From Thermoplasmatales archaeon ex4572_165 (GTDB lineage: Archaea > Thermoplasmatota > E2 > DHVEG-1): DNA of 37,691 bases. Positions 15,790 through 24,385 of this stretch are shown here, in pieces; position 1 is the first letter of the stretch; each line of letters opens with the position of its first letter. A program made the translations under genes and the position numbers. The stretch covers positions 1 through 37,691 of the forward strand of contig NJDG01000009.1 of assembly GCA_002254885.1 (NCBI GenBank), given 5' to 3'. The notes below the pieces were generated by a model. That model made no database searches. It worked only from the letters and a program-made list of their open reading frames with translations, and was not told the origin of the DNA.

Positions 15790-17041
15790 CAAAAGTGATC
15801 CAACAATTCAACTAGCTGATAGAATGGAGTTCATCAAAGAAATACCAATATCAGATTTTCATCAAAAAAACGAAAGGACAAATAAATTTGGTGATTCAAC
15901 TATAAAAAATTTTAGTCCTTCGGATCTAATATATTCAATTGCTCCAAGTATGCCAGAGAATCTAATATCAAATCAAAATCTCTTTGAAATAAAAAAACTT
16001 TCAGATTACTTTGTTGAAGATTTAACAAGTTTTCAAATTTTTGAATCAAGACTAAACTCATATGATAATCAATCTGATTATTGTTTTGCAATTTCCTCAA
16101 AAAACGGCGAAAGAGAGGTTCTTTTAGATCTTTTAAATAAGGGAAAATTACCAAAAAGATTTCTAAAAAATTCAGTATGGAAAAATTTAAGAGAGTTTAC
16201 CAAAGAATGGATAAAACCTAATTCGATTTTATATGAAAATATTATAGGTCTTTGGTTTGAATTTGATACTGCTAGTACTATACCAGAAACTCCCATTCCA
16301 AGCATTTTTATCCAACCAAAATCCAATTATGCCATCACTGGAGATCTTGCATCTCAGCATTATTGGATAACAAATATTTCAATGCATTTACTTAAAGGTA
16401 AACCTTTGTCCCCCAATGTTGAAAAAAAGATAAATGAATGTCTTAATAAATTACCTGGAGAATCATCATTATTTCAAATAGGGACAATGTTATCACGTAA
16501 TGATGATGAAATTAGACTCGTCATAAAAAGAATAAGACCTGAAGAAATCATTCCTTACCTTGAATCAATTGGTTGGTCAGATAATGAGAAAGAAGAATTA
16601 TCAACAATTATAGAGGATATTAATAATATAATAACACGTTTTGTATTACATATAAGTGTTGGTGAACATGTAAATCCAAAAATTGGTATAGAATGTTCTT
16701 TTTATCCCGATAAATATCATCAAGAACACAGATGGGGAAAATTTCTAGAGTACCTTCAAGATAAGAAATTGTGCAACAATTATAAATATTCAGCATTACT
16801 TGAATTTTCGGGAATAGAGCCACAAGATTATAATAAACACTTTAATTCATCTGATTTTATGCCATCTGTAATGCTCCCTAATGAAAAAACTACTACTGCA
16901 TTGATAAGATACATTAGCCACATTAAATTAGTTTATAATCCAAATAAAACACTAATTGCAAAAGCATATCCTGCAGTAAGACTTTTCGGGCAATTCAATA
17001 ACAAAATAAGTCAAACAACAACCTTATTTAAGAATAAATAA
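15782..17041 (+). CDS. Uncharacterised cluster protein (419 aa)
   Basis: I do not recognise a named family. The protein is soluble, 419 residues, without membrane spans. Visible conserved-looking blocks are LWFEFDTAS (157-165), PIPSIFIQPK (171-180), IGIECSFYPD (301-310) with HRWGKFLEYL (316-325), and SHIKLVYNPNKTLIAKAYPA (379-398). From memory, similar motifs (GLEC, W-FL--L, HIKLVY-P---AKAY) occur in uncharacterised bacterial proteins near peptide-modification genes; this is unverified. It could be a peptide-modifying or peptide-binding enzyme. The gene is translationally coupled to the 41-residue ORF, overlapping it by 8 bases, and is followed after 61 bases by the reductase gene. Confidence 0.6.
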   Translation: MINKSDPTIQLADRMEFIKEIPISDFHQKNERTNKFGDSTIKNFSPSDLIYSIAPSMPENLISNQNLFEIKKLSDYFVEDLTSFQIFESRLNSYDNQSDYCFAISSKNGEREVLLDLLNKGKLPKRFLKNSVWKNLREFTKEWIKPNSILYENIIGLWFEFDTASTIPETPIPSIFIQPKSNYAITGDLASQHYWITNISMHLLKGKPLSPNVEKKINECLNKLPGESSLFQIGTMLSRNDDEIRLVIKRIRPEEIIPYLESIGWSDNEKEELSTIIEDINNIITRFVLHISVGEHVNPKIGIECSFYPDKYHQEHRWGKFLEYLQDKKLCNNYKYSALLEFSGIEPQDYNKHFNSSDFMPSVMLPNEKTTTALIRYISHIKLVYNPNKTLIAKAYPAVRLFGQFNNKISQTTTLFKNK

Positions 17042-17102
17042 GCAAAAATCCAGTGAATTATTAAGAAATGAATATACATTATTTGTTAATAGGTCAAAGA
17101 TA

Positions 17103-18056
17103 ATGAAATTTGCAACAATTGGACATCTCATTGATGAAAAATCCATGGATTTTATTCCAAAAGAGTGGGCTATAAATAACATGATAGTTTCACCTGAAAA
17201 AAATATTAACGGTATCAAGGGTCACATTACTGGCTTAACTTTAACAGCTCGTCAAATGATGGAATTACCAATAGAACAAGTTCGAGAAAAAATTCTTGAT
17301 ACTGCAATTTTTTTACAAGAGGTACATGAAGTTGATCTCATTCAATTAGGTGCATTAACAACTTCTGTTACAAGTGGTGGAGTATGGCTTACACAACAAA
17401 ATGAATATAAAGGTTTTGTAAATCATGGAGATAGCTATACTGCTGCTGTAACATGTCATGCCGTTGAAAAAGCATTAAATTTTTATAACAAAGAACCTTC
17501 AAAATTAACACTATCGATTATTGGATCATATGGTGTAATTGGTGAAGCTGTTTCAAAAATCCTTATTTCAAAATTTAAGAAATCAATATTGATTGGACGT
17601 AGATTAGAAAAATTAAAGGAGTTGACATCAAAAATAGATGGTAATTTTCAGATTTCAACAGATTTAGATACGGCATCTGCAGATATTATTGTTACAGCAA
17701 CAAGTCACCCTAAAGCCCTTTTAAATCCAACCCACCTTAAAAAAAATGCAATTATTATTGATGTTTCTCAACCGCCCAATCTTTCTCATGAAGTATGTAA
17801 ACTTCGTCCAGATATATGTAGAATAGATGGAGGATATGTAGAATTTCCAGTTAAACATAAAATAAATATTCCAGGAATACCATCTGGAAAAATTTTCTCA
17901 TGCATTGTTGAAGTTATTATGCAAGCTATGGAAAATGACCGTAATAATCATGTTGGTTCAATTGAATTGGAACATTTAGAGAAAACCAAGAATTGGGGAA
18001 GAAAATATGGTTTTGTAATAAATGAACTAACAAATTTTGGAAAAACAATTAACTGA
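17103..18056 (+). CDS. Acyl-ACP reductase-like (AAR-like) oxidoreductase
   Basis: This 317-residue protein resembles cyanobacterial long-chain acyl-ACP reductase, which reduces an acyl thioester to an aldehyde through an acyl-enzyme on Cys. It starts FATIGHLIDE (AAR: FGLIGHLTS). It has SYTAAVTCHAVEKA before the NAD(P)H site, the Rossmann motif GSYGVIG (141-147), SADIIVTATSHPKALL, IIIDVSQPPNL, and IPSGKIFSCIVEVI, whose Cys267 aligns with the AAR catalytic cysteine. Glutamyl-tRNA reductase and shikimate dehydrogenase share the fold but not these motifs. Archaea generally lack ACP-based fatty acid synthesis, so the substrate may be a CoA, peptide or carrier thioester. It lies 17 bases before the flavoprotein gene. 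Confidence 0.72.
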   Translation: MKFATIGHLIDEKSMDFIPKEWAINNMIVSPEKNINGIKGHITGLTLTARQMMELPIEQVREKILDTAIFLQEVHEVDLIQLGALTTSVTSGGVWLTQQNEYKGFVNHGDSYTAAVTCHAVEKALNFYNKEPSKLTLSIIGSYGVIGEAVSKILISKFKKSILIGRRLEKLKELTSKIDGNFQISTDLDTASADIIVTATSHPKALLNPTHLKKNAIIIDVSQPPNLSHEVCKLRPDICRIDGGYVEFPVKHKINIPGIPSGKIFSCIVEVIMQAMENDRNNHVGSIELEHLEKTKNWGRKYGFVINELTNFGKTIN

Positions 18057-18073
18057 AAGGGAGTAAATAAAAA

Positions 18074-19192
18074 GTGAAATCAGAACAAATAAAAGATATT
18101 GAAAAAGATTTCACCATAATGATAATAGGGGGTGGATTATCTGGAATTTCCACTTTTTTACATCTACATAAATATTCACCAGAGCTTGCTTCAAAATGTG
18201 TTTTAATAGAAAAGGAAAAGTATCCACGTGAAAAATTATGCGGTGGAGCAGTTGGCGGATGGAGTGAAAATATACTTAAGGATCTAGAAATTAAACTCAA
18301 TATAAGCTCAATAATGATTAATACGGTTGAATGTTGTTTTGGAGATGAAAAATATTCACTCATTGAAGAAAACTACTTCAGAATGGTTCATCGTAAAGAG
18401 TTTGACTATTTTTTAGCCAAAGAAGCGCAAAAAAGAGGGCTTATTATTCGTCAAGAAGAAAAATTTCTTGATTTTGAAAGAAAAAATAGTGATTTAATTG
18501 TTAAAACTAATAAAGACACATATAAAGTAAAAGTATTAATTGGAGCAGATGGATCATTAAGTAAAGTAAGAAATAAAATAAATAAAAACGTTGGAAACAT
18601 TGCTCCAACAATTGAAATTTTTTCACAGGTAAATCCAAATTTTGATACTGAATTAAAAGAAAAAAAGGTTGTACTTGATTTTACACCCATAAAAGAGGGA
18701 TTACAAGGTTACATTTGGCATTTTCCATGTATAAAGAACACTAAAACTTCTATGAATCACGGAATAGTAAACTTCAGAATTCATAATAATATTTCATCAA
18801 AAAGACATATGAAAACAATTTTTATCGATGAACTAGAAAAACGAAATATCAATTATGAAACGGTAAGATTTTTAGGACATCCAATAAGATGTTTTTCAAA
18901 AAATGATAAAATATCGCAATCCAATGTCATTTTAACCGGCGATGCAGCAGGAATAGAACCAGCCACGGGTGGGGGAATTCATTTAGCATTTTCATATGGT
19001 GAACTTGCTGCTAATAATATAATAAGAAGTTTTAAATCGGGCGATTATTCATTTGACAATTACCGAAACGATTTCAATAAAAGTCTAACAGGGAGATATA
19101 TAGATAAATTGTCATATTTAGCTGCGGATGTATACAGTCAAAAAATAAATCCACTAAGGGGAATGGAAAAAATATTTATAAAAAGTAGATAA
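18074..19192 (+). CDS. Geranylgeranyl reductase-family FAD flavoprotein
   Basis: This 372-residue FAD-dependent oxidoreductase is of the geranylgeranyl reductase/FixC family, in which members saturate isoprenoid chains or act on other unsaturated lipids. The dinucleotide-binding motif IIGGGLSGIS is at residues 17-26, and PREKLCGGAVGG at 51-62 matches the family's CGG element near the active site. VLIGADGSLSKVR (154-166) and VILTGDAAGIEPATGGGI (285-302) are the second and third FAD-contact motifs. The start is GTG at 18074, with GAAAGGGAG just upstream. It is the last gene of the cluster and ends 6 bases from the convergent FIST gene. A role in modifying a lipid or peptide-linked group is inferred from context. 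Confidence 0.82.
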   Translation: MKSEQIKDIEKDFTIMIIGGGLSGISTFLHLHKYSPELASKCVLIEKEKYPREKLCGGAVGGWSENILKDLEIKLNISSIMINTVECCFGDEKYSLIEENYFRMVHRKEFDYFLAKEAQKRGLIIRQEEKFLDFERKNSDLIVKTNKDTYKVKVLIGADGSLSKVRNKINKNVGNIAPTIEIFSQVNPNFDTELKEKKVVLDFTPIKEGLQGYIWHFPCIKNTKTSMNHGIVNFRIHNNISSKRHMKTIFIDELEKRNINYETVRFLGHPIRCFSKNDKISQSNVILTGDAAGIEPATGGGIHLAFSYGELAANNIIRSFKSGDYSFDNYRNDFNKSLTGRYIDKLSYLAADVYSQKINPLRGMEKIFIKSR

Positions 19193-19197
19193 CATAT

Positions 19198-20505
19198 CTA
19201 TTTTTTATCATATCCAAAAATAGCTTTGTTAAATGACATATTTGCATAGGTTATATCTTGCTCTTGAGAATAAGTTCCTTCCCCTGCACTGAAAAATAGT
19301 ATATATGGACTTTCTTTAAAATAATTATTTAATTTTTCATGAACCATATTATTTCTATGACCTAAGGACTGTAAAATAGTCATACATGTTGAAAAAAATC
19401 CAAAAGCTGGATTTATATGACTAGAGGATTCTAAATTCTTTTCAATTGAGTTAATAATATCTTTTCCACTAACTGTTAATATTGAACTTTCACCCTCATC
19501 AATAACACAAGGACACATTATTGAATCATTCATTATAAAAGGCATCACAACAGGTACTTCTCGATCTTTTCTTCTTAATGAAATCGGATAATATAATATA
19601 GTACTCAACATTGTTTTTTCATTTAGAAGATCTTCAGGCCATCCTAAAATTCTATTTAATTCTTGTACCGCTGGTTTATTATTTATCTCTTGAATTAAAT
19701 GTTTATCTTTGCTTAATTTTGTTATGTTAAAAGTTTTTCCTGTTTTTTTCATTCCATGAGTTGTTAACACTTCTGAATTTAAATCTGTATGAAAACCAAG
19801 ACTGACCGCAGAATTTGGCAATATCTTATCATTCATAAAAATATAATTAGACATTCCTTTGTAATCATCAACAGAAGTACCAATAATCATGTTATATTCA
19901 GGTAGCTCATTAACCATTTCTTCAAAAATTTCATCTTCTCTTCCAAAACCTTTTTGAAGGAAATACTGCGAAAGACTAAGCGCTTTTGGTGCAATTTTTC
20001 CCAAAGAATCTGATTTAATAATCTTCTTTTGACCAACACCTGGAATTTTTGGTAGTACAGGACCTGAAACAAGGTTTAAAAGAAATTTGGTATCATATTG
20101 ACTGTTTTTAAATCCCTGTTTAATCTTTGAAGCGTTTTCATCTGCGGCTTTTTGAGGGTTTCGCTTCGTATTACTTCCATAACTAGTAAAAACATCCATA
20201 TTTTTATATGATACGCCCAATGCTGTTGCACCACGAGTGTAAACCCCATAATTATTAATGAAACCTGGAACTGTTCCACCAACTAATTTAACATCATTAT
20301 TCAATATTTCATAAACTCCATTGAGAAATTCCTGAAATCCACCATATTTTTCATAATGAATCGTCGAGAAAAGCACTACAAATTTAGGATCTGAATTCAT
20401 TTTACTTAATAGATTCTCTGCTAATTCCTTACCTGCTTCCCTTGCATCCCATTTACGCGTCATTCCAATGGATGCTTCAAGATCTGAATCAAACATAATT
20501 CTCAC
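19198..20505 (-). CDS. FIST domain sensor protein
   Basis: This 435-residue protein shows the FIST N-terminal and C-terminal domains. FIST proteins are thought to bind small ligands such as amino acids and feed signal transduction. The N-terminal part has KFVVLFSTIHYEKYGGFQEF, VKLVGGTVPGF and TRGATALGVSY. The C-terminal part has PAVQELNRILGWPE, MPFIMND and FSTCMTILQSLGHRN, ending YILFFSAGEGTYSQ. No kinase, methyl-accepting or output domain is attached, so it must work with a partner. The gene lies 19 bases after a small roadblock-like gene in the same operon and is convergent with the flavoprotein gene. Confidence 0.82.
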   Translation of the reverse strand: MRIMFDSDLEASIGMTRKWDAREAGKELAENLLSKMNSDPKFVVLFSTIHYEKYGGFQEFLNGVYEILNNDVKLVGGTVPGFINNYGVYTRGATALGVSYKNMDVFTSYGSNTKRNPQKAADENASKIKQGFKNSQYDTKFLLNLVSGPVLPKIPGVGQKKIIKSDSLGKIAPKALSLSQYFLQKGFGREDEIFEEMVNELPEYNMIIGTSVDDYKGMSNYIFMNDKILPNSAVSLGFHTDLNSEVLTTHGMKKTGKTFNITKLSKDKHLIQEINNKPAVQELNRILGWPEDLLNEKTMLSTILYYPISLRRKDREVPVVMPFIMNDSIMCPCVIDEGESSILTVSGKDIINSIEKNLESSSHINPAFGFFSTCMTILQSLGHRNNMVHEKLNNYFKESPYILFFSAGEGTYSQEQDITYANMSFNKAIFGYDKK

Positions 20506-20524
20506 ACTTCTTTATAATTAATAA

Positions 20525-20929
20525 TTAATTAGTCACAGCCTGTTCCATTTCATTCCCATCTAAAATCTTGATTATACTCCTTCTAGCATTTTCCATTTCA
20601 ACGGATATTAACCCTTTATTTGATAAGGCAGGAATTATAGCAACAAGGGCATTTTCCGTGTCAGGGAACACATAAAAAAGAGCTTCATAATTCTGAAGAT
20701 TAAACTCCATTTCAGTGAGTCCTGCAGGGGAATATTCCCTAATTACTGTAAAGACATCATCCATTGCACTGTGAATAATATCCCAGGTCTCATATATCTC
20801 TTGTTTAAAACCCTCAGTTCCAGCTGTTGGCATGACACTAATCATGTTTTGCCTTGCAACCATACATGCTAAAATTTCATCCAACTTAAGTAAATCATCT
20901 AATGCATTTTCTATTGAATCTTCACCCAT
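20525..20929 (-). CDS. Roadblock/LC7-like small protein
   Basis: This 134-residue soluble protein has the look of a roadblock/LC7 module: an N-terminal helix (LDDLLKLDEILACMVARQN), a long central helix (IYETWDIIHSAMDDVFTVI), paired strands LTEMEFNLQNYEALFYVFPD and NALVAIIPALSNKGLISVEM, and a final helix. Roadblock proteins usually regulate small GTPases or form sensory complexes in archaea and bacteria. The match is by pattern only. It is the first gene of a two-gene operon with the FIST protein, preceded by GAGGATGGTG before its ATG. Function unknown. Confidence 0.55.
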   Translation of the reverse strand: MGEDSIENALDDLLKLDEILACMVARQNMISVMPTAGTEGFKQEIYETWDIIHSAMDDVFTVIREYSPAGLTEMEFNLQNYEALFYVFPDTENALVAIIPALSNKGLISVEMENARRSIIKILDGNEMEQAVTN

Positions 20930-21057
20930 TTATTACACCATCCTCGTTATTATTAATTAAGAATTGATTTATAATATTTCCTATAAAATCCGATAGATAT
21001 ACAAAATACTTTGATTTTTAAAAAAATTCTAATGTCAAAAACTGTTTCCACATTAAA

Positions 21058-21771
21058 ATGCATGTCACTCCAACTTATATCTATAAAAAATTATTTGCTC
21101 ATTTTGGCCCTCAACAATGGTGGCCCATGGACAGAACATATCATCAGAACCACATAAGTGACCCACGTTTTGAAGTAATCATTGGAGCAATTCTTACCCA
21201 GAATACTGCCTGGATAAATGTTGAAAAAGCAATCATCAATCTTAAAGAACAAAAAATGCTTTCTCTTAAAACGATCAATAATTCAAATATTGATTTACTA
21301 AAAGAATTGATTAAACCATCTGGTTTTTTTAATCAAAAGGCCATTAGATTAAAGTCAATAAGTAATTTTTTACAGGAAACATATGATGGTAATTTGGATA
21401 CTATGTTTTCTCAATCTGTTCTTCATCTTAGAGAAGAACTATTGAATCAACATGGAGTTGGACCTGAAACTGCTGATTCAATTCTTCTTTATGCAGGAAA
21501 TAAAGCAATCTTTGTTGTTGATGCGTATACAAAACGACTTTGCAATCGATTACCATTTCAGGTTAATTCTACATCATATGATGATATTCAATATTTTTTT
21601 CAAAATGATCTAAGATCCCATTTTGATCCAGAAAAAATTGTTCAAATCTACAAAGAGTTTCATGCTATAATTGTTGAACTTGCTAAAAATTTCTGTCTGA
21701 AACGAAATCCAAAATGTAGCATATGTCCTCTTGAATCCATTTGCAGATATGATCAAAAAAGTTTAGAGTAA
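21058..21771 (+). CDS. HhH-GPD DNA glycosylase (MagIII/EndoIII-related)
   Basis: This 237-residue base-excision repair enzyme has the endonuclease III fold. ILTQNTAWINVEKAI (45-59) opens the domain. The helix-hairpin-helix reads HGVGPETADSILLYAG, and the catalytic Asp is D155 in VVDAYTKRL. The C-terminal Fe-S cluster loop is C-x6-C-x2-C-x5-C. At the position of the EndoIII catalytic lysine it has Glu137, so it should be a monofunctional glycosylase without lyase chemistry. This fits the 3-methyladenine glycosylase MagIII group better than true Nth. Its 3' end overlaps the convergent orc1 gene by 9 bases. Confidence 0.85.
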   Translation: MHVTPTYIYKKLFAHFGPQQWWPMDRTYHQNHISDPRFEVIIGAILTQNTAWINVEKAIINLKEQKMLSLKTINNSNIDLLKELIKPSGFFNQKAIRLKSISNFLQETYDGNLDTMFSQSVLHLREELLNQHGVGPETADSILLYAGNKAIFVVDAYTKRLCNRLPFQVNSTSYDDIQYFFQNDLRSHFDPEKIVQIYKEFHAIIVELAKNFCLKRNPKCSICPLESICRYDQKSLE

Positions 21772-22944
21772 CTCATTTACCTTTCCTTGCACAATTTCAG
21801 CAGGGATGTCGGGAAGTGAAATCAATTGTGTTGTTCCTAGTTGACCTTTACCCGATTTCTTTAATGTGATGAATCCTGCGTTTTCAATGTCTTTTAAATA
21901 ATGCCAAAACATGGTATGTGCCCTTGGCGTTTCATCATGTTCTTCACAAACAAGCCCATATGTTTTTTCAGCATCACCCGTGTTGACATATGCAGTCCCA
22001 TCATTTTTAAGTCTCTTTGCAATAGCTTGAAGCGTAAGAAGTTGATGTCGTTCAAGGTTTCTTAATTTTGTCTCTGTTACAATTGAAAAAGTTTCTGCTT
22101 TTGCTGCTCGGACATGTTCAGGATTAATACTTTGTTCATGACGGTTATCTGCTGCAACTCCCGCTTTCCAAAGCAGTTCAATTGCGAAACGTGCATCACC
22201 CCACTCCTCTGCAATATCTGCAATCAAATCAATACTATCCTCTTCAACAATTCCAGGTGGAAATGCAAGTTGCACACGTTGTCTTACAATATCAAAGAGT
22301 TCATCACGAACATATTTTCCAAGATTGATTAAATTACTTCGTTTAAACGTGCTTAACGCTGCTTCATCCATCAGATCAAAAACGGGTTTTTGAGAAATTA
22401 AGAGTAATGAAATCGGTGTTTTATTTTCTGATTGTTCATCAGAAAACCTAGTGAGATCATAAATAAGATCAGACCCGCTTTTTTTAAGAAGTGCATCTGC
22501 TTCATCAAAAACAACAAACAGTTGAGCATTTCTTCTGATGAGTTGTTTACGTAACACTTCAAGCATTTCCTGCACAGAAAAACCCCTATCTGGAAATCGA
22601 GGGTCAAAATGATTTAGGATACCAAGCAAAGCCATTGCATCTGTCGATCTTTTTCGACAGTTGATATGAACATATTCAATGAAAATATTCTTTGAACGCG
22701 CTGCATTAACTAGCTTAGGGCAAAATGTTTTTGCAATCACTGTTTTTCCTGTTCCAACAGGTCCAATAAGAACACCATTCTGAGATACATTCGAAAGTGT
22801 AGGTTTGAACAATCGCGCAAGCATTTGAAGCTGAGGACCTCTATGAGGAAGTTCTTTTGGAATGTAATCAAAATCAAGATATGAAACATCTTTAATTATG
22901 GATGATTTAAATAATTCATCCTCTACTATATCAACCATCAACAT
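21763..22944 (-). CDS. orc1: Origin-binding protein Orc1/Cdc6
   Basis: This protein recognises replication origins and loads MCM. AAA+ motifs are Walker A GPVGTGKT and Walker B FVVFDEADAL. IAEEWGDARFAIELLWKAG belongs to the lid domain. The C-terminal winged helix runs over about the last 90 residues, ending in LGTTQLISLPDIPAEIVQG. I use the ATG at 22944 (MLMVDIVEDEL); a TTG 12 bases upstream behind AGGAA, or an ATG 6 bases downstream, are alternatives. It faces the primase gene priS, leaving about 100 bases between them. Archaeal orc1 genes often adjoin an origin, but I see no clear origin recognition boxes here. Confidence 0.92.
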   Translation of the reverse strand: MLMVDIVEDELFKSSIIKDVSYLDFDYIPKELPHRGPQLQMLARLFKPTLSNVSQNGVLIGPVGTGKTVIAKTFCPKLVNAARSKNIFIEYVHINCRKRSTDAMALLGILNHFDPRFPDRGFSVQEMLEVLRKQLIRRNAQLFVVFDEADALLKKSGSDLIYDLTRFSDEQSENKTPISLLLISQKPVFDLMDEAALSTFKRSNLINLGKYVRDELFDIVRQRVQLAFPPGIVEEDSIDLIADIAEEWGDARFAIELLWKAGVAADNRHEQSINPEHVRAAKAETFSIVTETKLRNLERHQLLTLQAIAKRLKNDGTAYVNTGDAEKTYGLVCEEHDETPRAHTMFWHYLKDIENAGFITLKKSGKGQLGTTQLISLPDIPAEIVQGKVNELL

Positions 22945-23044
22945 CTCGTAATGCAATTCCTGATTAAAACCTTATCCAACCACATATGCACTGCTTAGGG
23001 ATATTTTTAACAATAGAAAACTTATAACATATCTGTCTTGGATT

Positions 23045-24235
23045 ATGGATAAGAACACACGTATTCAACAATCCTTAGGGTTTCTTCAACATCATTTCAA
23101 TCAATATTATAAAACACATCAACTTCCACTTCCTGACAGATTCAGTCGAAGGGAATTTGCATTTATGTTTTATGGTGGAAAAGGGATGCTAAGGCATCTT
23201 TCTTTTACAAAAAAACAACAGTATCAAATATTTTTACAGCAAAAAGCCCCAGCACATTGCTATTATTCAACCGCATATTATAAAACCCCTGATGCCCAAA
23301 CTATGAATGATAAAGAATGGATGGGTGCTGAACTCATTTTTGATTTAGATGCAGATCATCTTCCAAATGCTGAAACTATTCCTTATGAAACACAGCTTGA
23401 AATGGTAAAAGAAGAGTTCATTAAACTTGTAGATGATTTTCTTTTACAGGATTTTGGGTTTCATAAAAAAGACCTTGAACTTTATTTTAGTGGTGGAAGA
23501 GGATATCATTGTCATGTAAAAGATCCAAAGATAATGCAGCTAGATAGTGGATCTCGAAGAGAAATAGTTGATTATATTATCGGAAGAGATCTCATTGATG
23601 AACTTGTATTTCATGAATATACAACAGGATTAAAAAAATATAAAAACATTAGTTATCCCACAGGAAAATCCCTAAAAATGCCTTCACCCAATGAACCAGG
23701 TTGGAGAGGTCGCATCAGCAGAGGACTTATTGAAATTCTTGAGGAAATAACAAAAAGTGATCATCCAATTGATAAATTAAAAACATATGGCGTAGATGAA
23801 ATCACAGCTAAGAAACTATTAAAAGAATTATCAAAAGAACGTATAGATCGCATTAAAAAAGGACAACTAGATCAAACAAAAACAATCCGTAAGTTCTTTT
23901 TAAATAATGCTTTAAGAAAAACCGCAGTTTCATTTGCAAGTGGTGAAACAGACGAACCAGTGACATGTGATGTAAAACGATTGATCCGACTTCCTGGATC
24001 ACTTCATGGGAAAACAGGTTTCTTTGTAAAAAAGGTAACTCTTGACCAACTTCAAGATTTTGATCCACTTATTGAAACGATTGCTTTCTCAGATGAACCT
24101 GTTGAAATAGATCTTTTATCAAAAACAAAGATGACAATAAATGATTCATTTTTTGATTTATCAGAAGGTAAACAAAAAGTCCCTCTTTTTCTGGCAATAT
24201 TTCTAATTGGAAGAAAACAAGCATTTATTTGTTAA
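23045..24235 (+). CDS. priS: DNA primase small (catalytic) subunit PriS
   Basis: PriS synthesises primers at archaeal replication forks as the catalytic partner of PriL. The 396-residue protein has REFAFMFYGGKGMLRH at the N-terminus. The metal-binding pair is D100 and D102 in ELIFDLDADHL. SGGRGYHCHV is at 149-158, and the late block reads DEPVTCDVKRLIRLPGSLHG. The length is a little above the archaeal norm, and the C-terminus ends in a hydrophobic FLAIFLIGRKQAFIC. It is divergent from orc1, a replication-gene pairing seen in archaea. The PriL gene is not in this window. Confidence 0.95.
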   Translation: MDKNTRIQQSLGFLQHHFNQYYKTHQLPLPDRFSRREFAFMFYGGKGMLRHLSFTKKQQYQIFLQQKAPAHCYYSTAYYKTPDAQTMNDKEWMGAELIFDLDADHLPNAETIPYETQLEMVKEEFIKLVDDFLLQDFGFHKKDLELYFSGGRGYHCHVKDPKIMQLDSGSRREIVDYIIGRDLIDELVFHEYTTGLKKYKNISYPTGKSLKMPSPNEPGWRGRISRGLIEILEEITKSDHPIDKLKTYGVDEITAKKLLKELSKERIDRIKKGQLDQTKTIRKFFLNNALRKTAVSFASGETDEPVTCDVKRLIRLPGSLHGKTGFFVKKVTLDQLQDFDPLIETIAFSDEPVEIDLLSKTKMTINDSFFDLSEGKQKVPLFLAIFLIGRKQAFIC

Positions 24236-24385
24236 TTGTGGCAATTGTGTTTCTTTTGATCTTACCAAATGAAAAATAATTTCTCTAATTGACACACTGT
24301 AGAAAAACATTATATAGAGGTTCTTCATTAAAATATTTAGGACCATCTGATTAAAATAAATTGATGAAAATATGGGGGAATAAAT

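Noticed and set aside
22945-23044. Replication origin between orc1 and priS
   Set aside because: The gap is only about 100 bases, is not unusually AT-rich, and shows no repeated origin recognition boxes.
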